From positions 10,476,118-10,540,117 of the forward strand of contig CP099839.1 of NCBI GenBank assembly GCA_030062745.1: DNA of 64,000 bases, given 5' to 3'. The first letter of the stretch is position 1. Every line of letters begins with the position of its first letter. The translations under genes were made by a program, and so were the position numbers. The notes below the pieces were generated by a model. That model saw only the letters and a list, made by a program, of their open reading frames with translations, was not told the origin of the DNA and made no database searches. Below are positions 59,830 to 64,000 of the stretch, one piece after another. This stretch comes from Capitulum mitella. Taxonomy: Eukaryota; Arthropoda; Thecostraca; Pollicipedomorpha; Pollicipedidae.

Positions 59830-62464
59830 GCAAAGCAAAGATTAAAAATGCACATTGTATTAAGCCCTGCTTAGGCACTGTCCCACCCCTCATTCTTCCT
59901 TGTCTATGCCCCTCCCATTTGGCCTAGTGAAATCAGTAGGCAATTGAAGATGCTGTTGAACAGAATGGTGCCAGATGGTGTGAACCTTGGACAGACTCAC
60001 ACCATGTGGAAACCTGCTGCTCTATTTGATGTCATAGCCATTTATGACATGATACATTGTAAAATATCACTGCAAAAATAGCAGGCCTGGCAATGAAAAG
60101 AAATACTAGTCTGGCACTCACTCCTAAATGCTAATCAGAAACAGAGCCAATCAAGGTTGAAAAGCAAAAATGAATATGTATTAAACATAAATTCAGGCTC
60201 AGGAGGCAGAAAAAACTGTAATGCATTTTCAGATCTATTACTTTAGAACAGCCTCTGTTCCTGCAATGTTATATAAATAACATGATGCAATACATTAGAT
60301 ACTGATAAGATTAGTAAAATTTTCCCACCCTAGCCTTGCCTAGCCCAGCCTAACCTAATCTTCCCTACCTTAAGTTCTCTGACAAGTGAAAGACTTCAAA
60401 TCCTACTCCTACTTATATCATTACTGCTGCCATACAACAGCAACTCTTTATTTTCATTTTCCCTCTGCCTTGCTGGCTTTCCCTACAAAACTGCATAACC
60501 AAACTGTGATGCAACACACAATGGCTGCATATGAATTATTCATACTGCAACTTGGTAGGTGTCAACAAGGTCTTGCTGAGGCAGGGCTGGGGTAGGGAGC
60601 TAGATTTGGCAGCTTTAAAAAACTTTGGGGAAAAACACCAAAACTGATGCAGCACAGCTCACCTTGGGACAGCAGGCTGGATCTGATCATTATGATGATG
60701 TGAGATCAGACCATGTGTTATTTTAATGCTCTTCCAGGAGAAATGTTGTTCAATAAGCAACATCAGCACTGATGTGCCACATCTTTCTCAAAGTGCCATA
60801 TGTTTCATTTTTATGACAAAAGCTATAAAGAAAATGGTCAGCTTTTTTGTGGATTTCCAAACAAAATAACCTAAATCCATTCCAAAAACACAGTTTAGGG
60901 GTAAAAAGGTACATAGAACCTGCCCCATATGAGGCAGCCACAATCATGAATCAAATATTATTATTTAGCCTCACAGAAGCTTGCATAATTTTGTGTTTCC
61001 TTTCTTCCCCTTGTAAATGTTTTTTTTCCATACATATCTGTAAATAATTATAGTCTACCTTACAATGGCCAGTGTGCTGGACAATTTTAAAGCAATAACT
61101 GTAAATATGATTTGAGCTTGGCATGATCCCATGTCTTCACGATAGAATATATTTGGTTATATTTCATTTTGGCACCAGTTCCATTGCAAATCTTGCTCCT
61201 ATCAGCTGAAGACAGTGAATTGCTTATTCCTATTGGATGGTTGCAATGTAAGTGAATGTTGGTTGGCAGATCAGGTGTCACACTGTCCACTGTTAAAGGT
61301 AGAGGTGGTATGGTGGCATGCATGTTTTGATTAATAATATGTCCTCTGTATCTTTCAGGACTGTCATTTCTTCTTGTTTCATACTTATTCATAGATTTTC
61401 CCTTTTTGATTATTTTTTTGCACATTTTTAGAGTTCTGTTCACTTATATTTATATCATTAATTTCATTTTTTAATGTGGTAATGTGATACATTTTGATCT
61501 CATTTTTTAATGCACTTTTGCACAATAAAAAATAAGAGATTAAAAATTTTCAAAGTTATATTTTTTCAAGTTACATTCATTGTTGCTTGTGGACTCCAAT
61601 GATATTCTTTTGCATCCATAAAAAATTATATTTTTGCATTTCTCTGTTTTATTATTATTTTCAATTGACTTTTATAACATTGTATACTTGTATTTCCTTG
61701 TTTTATTATTATTTTCAGTTTACCTTTACAAGTTTATTTTTCTCTACATTTTACTATTACTTATACTTTCTGAGTTTTCTCTTTTACCATTGCTTTCATA
61801 TTCATTATCCCATCACCATCCCACTTTCCTGCAGCATAAAAAATTATTCACAATGTTTTTAATGTTTATCATAAATCAAGACTACCAATCTACTGCCCAT
61901 TTCAACATAACAGTACAAAACCTCAATTTACATTGCAAATTCAAAATAAATCTGAGTGCTCACCCCAGAAACATTGTTCTCAATATTACTAGCCACTGCA
62001 TGTAATGCATTCACCTTCTTTGTTGTTCTCATTTTTCATTTTGTTCTCATGAGCCTCCTCAAGGCCACAGTCACATACTAGCATCTCAGGACACAGCAGA
62101 CAACATAGGCAACATATTCCTGGGATATTTTTTGCATGGAAATTAAAATCCATAAGCAATTGAAATGGCACTTTCTTGTATGTAGCCTGACTGATCAGTG
62201 ATGATTTTTAAAAAAAGTTACATTCTTTAGAAACGCGGACAATGTGGTGCCGCCAAGGTTAAGGTTATTGACATCAAGGATGTGTAGACCCTGCATGCAT
62301 TTTCAAGTGATTAATGACATCATACATATGAAAATTCTATTCTGTTGCCACAAACTGAACTTGGAGGAACTGCTGAATTATCATGCTGTTATATTATTGT
62401 ATTAGATAATTGTTGGGATACCTGATATCAGTATTATTACATTATGGCATTTAATACTCATTAC

Positions 62465-62845
62465 ATTAGGTTGCTAGGTTGGGTTGTGCTGGGCTAGGTT
62501 AGGTTAGATTAGGTTAGGTTAGGTTAGGTTACTATGTTAGCCTAGGGTAAATTTTTATTTATTGTTTTATTTCACTTCCTAATATTTTCCAGTTTTGTTC
62601 TGTGATTTCTTGTGCTGGGATAGGTTAGATAAGGTTAGTTTAGGTTAGGTTAGGTTAGGTTAGGTTGGGTTAGGTTAGGTTAGGTTAGGTTAGGTTAGGT
62701 TAGGTTAGGTTAGGTTAGGTTAGGCCAGGCTAGCTTAGCTTAGGTTAGGTTAGGTTAAGTTAGGTTAGGTTACTATGTTAGGCTAGGGTAAATTTTTATT
62801 TATTGTTTTATTTCACTTCCTAATATTTTCCAGTTTTGTTTTGTT
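62465..62845 (+). repeat. Interstitial TTAGG arrays with duplicated flank
   Basis: Two TTAGG-type arrays (about 62,491-62,531 and 62,620-62,771, with variants) are each followed by the same ~80-bp phrase, starting ACTATGTTAG and running through ATTTTTATTTATTG. The array-plus-flank unit is thus tandemly duplicated with a period of about 240 bp. Confidence 0.88.
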
Positions 62846-62944
62846 ATTTCTTTTTCAGATATTTCATTTCACTACTTTTTATTTTTTTGTATTTTTCAAA
62901 CTGCAACTACACTTTGCCAGCTTTGAAATATTTGGACTTTTTTA

Positions 62945-62965
62945 GTACTATTATTATTATTATTA

Positions 62966-62996
<31 letters not shown>

Positions 62997-62998
62997 CT
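62945..62998. repeat. (TTA)n microsatellite
   Basis: Imperfect (TAT)n run with one TTT interruption. Confidence 0.9.
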
Positions 62999-63815
62999 TT
63001 ACAATGGTTAACTTTTTATTTTAAAGATCATTTATATTGCACTAGCTATTTCCCCAAACTTTTTTATTACTGTTGATTGGACCTTGAGTCTGACCAACGA
63101 CCAATCAGCATCAAGATCTCAGGTAAACAAACTATTTAATGCAGAAACGTCAAAAATCCCTACGCGAGGGTCGGGCAGTTAGCATACCAGTGACGACACA
63201 ATCTGTTTTGGGGGAAAAAATGTGCGTTTCAGGTTTTTCCGGCTGAAATCGTAAGTAATACTTATCAGTATTGCATTTGAAACACCATGCTACCACTACT
63301 ACGATTATTTTCCCTCGAAGTAAGTGCTCGGTCAAAATCTTACTGTTGACCATGACTGGGCACCAAGTGCAATAGCGAAAAAAGAGATGCACCACATACC
63401 CATAAAGCTAGTGAAAGCATGCAAATGTAGCAGAATGACATCCAGAAGGTTGAATGGCATGAACACCTCCGACAAGAGGTTACAGTTAACATTTAAGACT
63501 TGATCCCAGTGGTGTATTCAAGGGGGCATGGAGGCATGTGCTCCCCTTACTAAACTGCATGTACAAATATACATGCGAGCAAATGTTGACCATTAAAAAT
63601 CTGAGGTAGGCAGGTACGAAAAAGACTGAGAATGTACAATATTTCACGCGATGCAAGGAATTTCGCTCGCAAGCAGCTCTTTAAACCAGATTTTCAGTGG
63701 ACTACCTAGAGTTGTGCCAAACTGCCAAATCCTGCATATGTCAATGTTCCACCTCGTATGCATATTCAAGTTCGTGGGTAGGTCAGCCCCTAACACCACA
63801 TAATAAATAAAATAC

Positions 63816-63995
63816 TTGCCAAAAATGACCGAATAAAACACCGTAGGCCCCCACTGAGATGAGGTAGAAGAAAAACAGCCCGCAGGCCACACAACAACGT
63901 AACGGCCGCAACAGCAGTACTCCACACAACGGACCACTTGGTCCGGACCCAATGTCCGATAAAATGGCGCCGCGCCAATTTAGGATCAGGCACAT
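63816..63995 (-). CDS. Possible first exon of an unknown membrane protein
   Basis: From ATG 63,995 a frame of exactly 60 codons reaches a usable donor (CAA/GTATTT, phase 0). It encodes a hydrophobic stretch rich in Leu, Phe, Val and Cys (GVLLLRPLRCC ... LFFFYLISVGAYGVLFG), suggesting one or two membrane helices. Other frames are open here too and no family is recognised. It lies next to normal CpG density at the edge of the 59.8-63.1 kb desert, as a promoter-proximal exon would. Alternatively it is 5' UTR of UBXN7. Confidence 0.2.
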
Positions 63996-64000
63996 GTTTC

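Larger units (their letters stand above)
59830..63080. other. AT-rich CpG desert, no gene recognised
   Basis: From 59,830 to 62,220 I see about one CG dinucleotide in 2.4 kb. No exon recognised. It contains CCTAA-like phrases (60,331-60,360), telomere-type tracts (62.46-62.77 kb) and a (TTA)n run. Confidence 0.7.

Noticed and set aside
63508-63560. hAT-like terminus CAGTGGTGTA
   Set aside because: Only one end is visible and no 8-bp target duplication could be paired with it.

Overview
This is eukaryotic nuclear DNA, most likely from an arthropod and probably a crustacean. Genes are split by GT-AG introns. Coding exons are very GC-rich and sit in AT-rich non-coding DNA full of (TA)n and (GATA)n tracts. 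The arthropod telomere motif TTAGG occurs inside the sequence at 31.6 kb and 62.5-62.8 kb. A barnacle is a guess from the overall style, not something the sequence proves. All genes I can recognise lie on the minus strand: two copies of peroxisomal acyl-CoA oxidase 3 (ACOX3), one intronless CYP3-clan cytochrome P450, the 3' part of a TRMT9B-like gene, and an intact UBXN7 plus a truncated UBXN7 copy.

Layout: 1-4.0 kb has no recognised gene but carries a 1.2 kb TTAA-flanked non-autonomous transposon. About 4.04-19.6 kb is duplication copy A, with ACOX3-A (14 exons, 9,566-19,480) and its downstream flank. 19.6-40.0 kb is found only in the first unit and holds the P450 (27.0-28.6 kb), an inverted repeat enclosing a telomere-type tract (31.5-31.9 kb) and TRMT9B exons (32.2-38.6 kb). 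40.03-40.98 kb is a copy of the UBXN7 3' end, abutting copy B (40.99-57.17 kb, ACOX3-B at 47,619-57,065). UBXN7 follows at 57,984-59,567. 59.8-63.1 kb is an AT-rich, CpG-free stretch without recognised genes. The order reads as a head-to-tail tandem duplication of an ACOX3-to-UBXN7 segment with one breakpoint inside the UBX domain, followed by a 20 kb gain in unit 1 or loss in unit 2.

Main results. (1) Minisatellites have captured splice sites in two unrelated genes: the exon 7 donor of ACOX3 (11 copies in A, 4 in B) and the acceptor of a TRMT9B exon (17 copies). (2) ACOX3-A has a one-base insertion in exon 10 that breaks the frame, while B is open over all 14 exons with matching phases (670 aa). 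(3) Sharply bounded CpG deserts cover the 5' part of both ACOX3 genes and the DNA upstream of UBXN7, the signature expected of germline gene-body methylation. (4) The same transposon family is present in copy B at a TTAA that is still empty in copy A, which defines its ends. The genes do not form one pathway: ACOX3 is peroxisomal branched-chain lipid oxidation, P450 is ER oxidation, UBXN7 is a p97 adaptor, and TRMT9B is a tRNA-methyltransferase-like protein.
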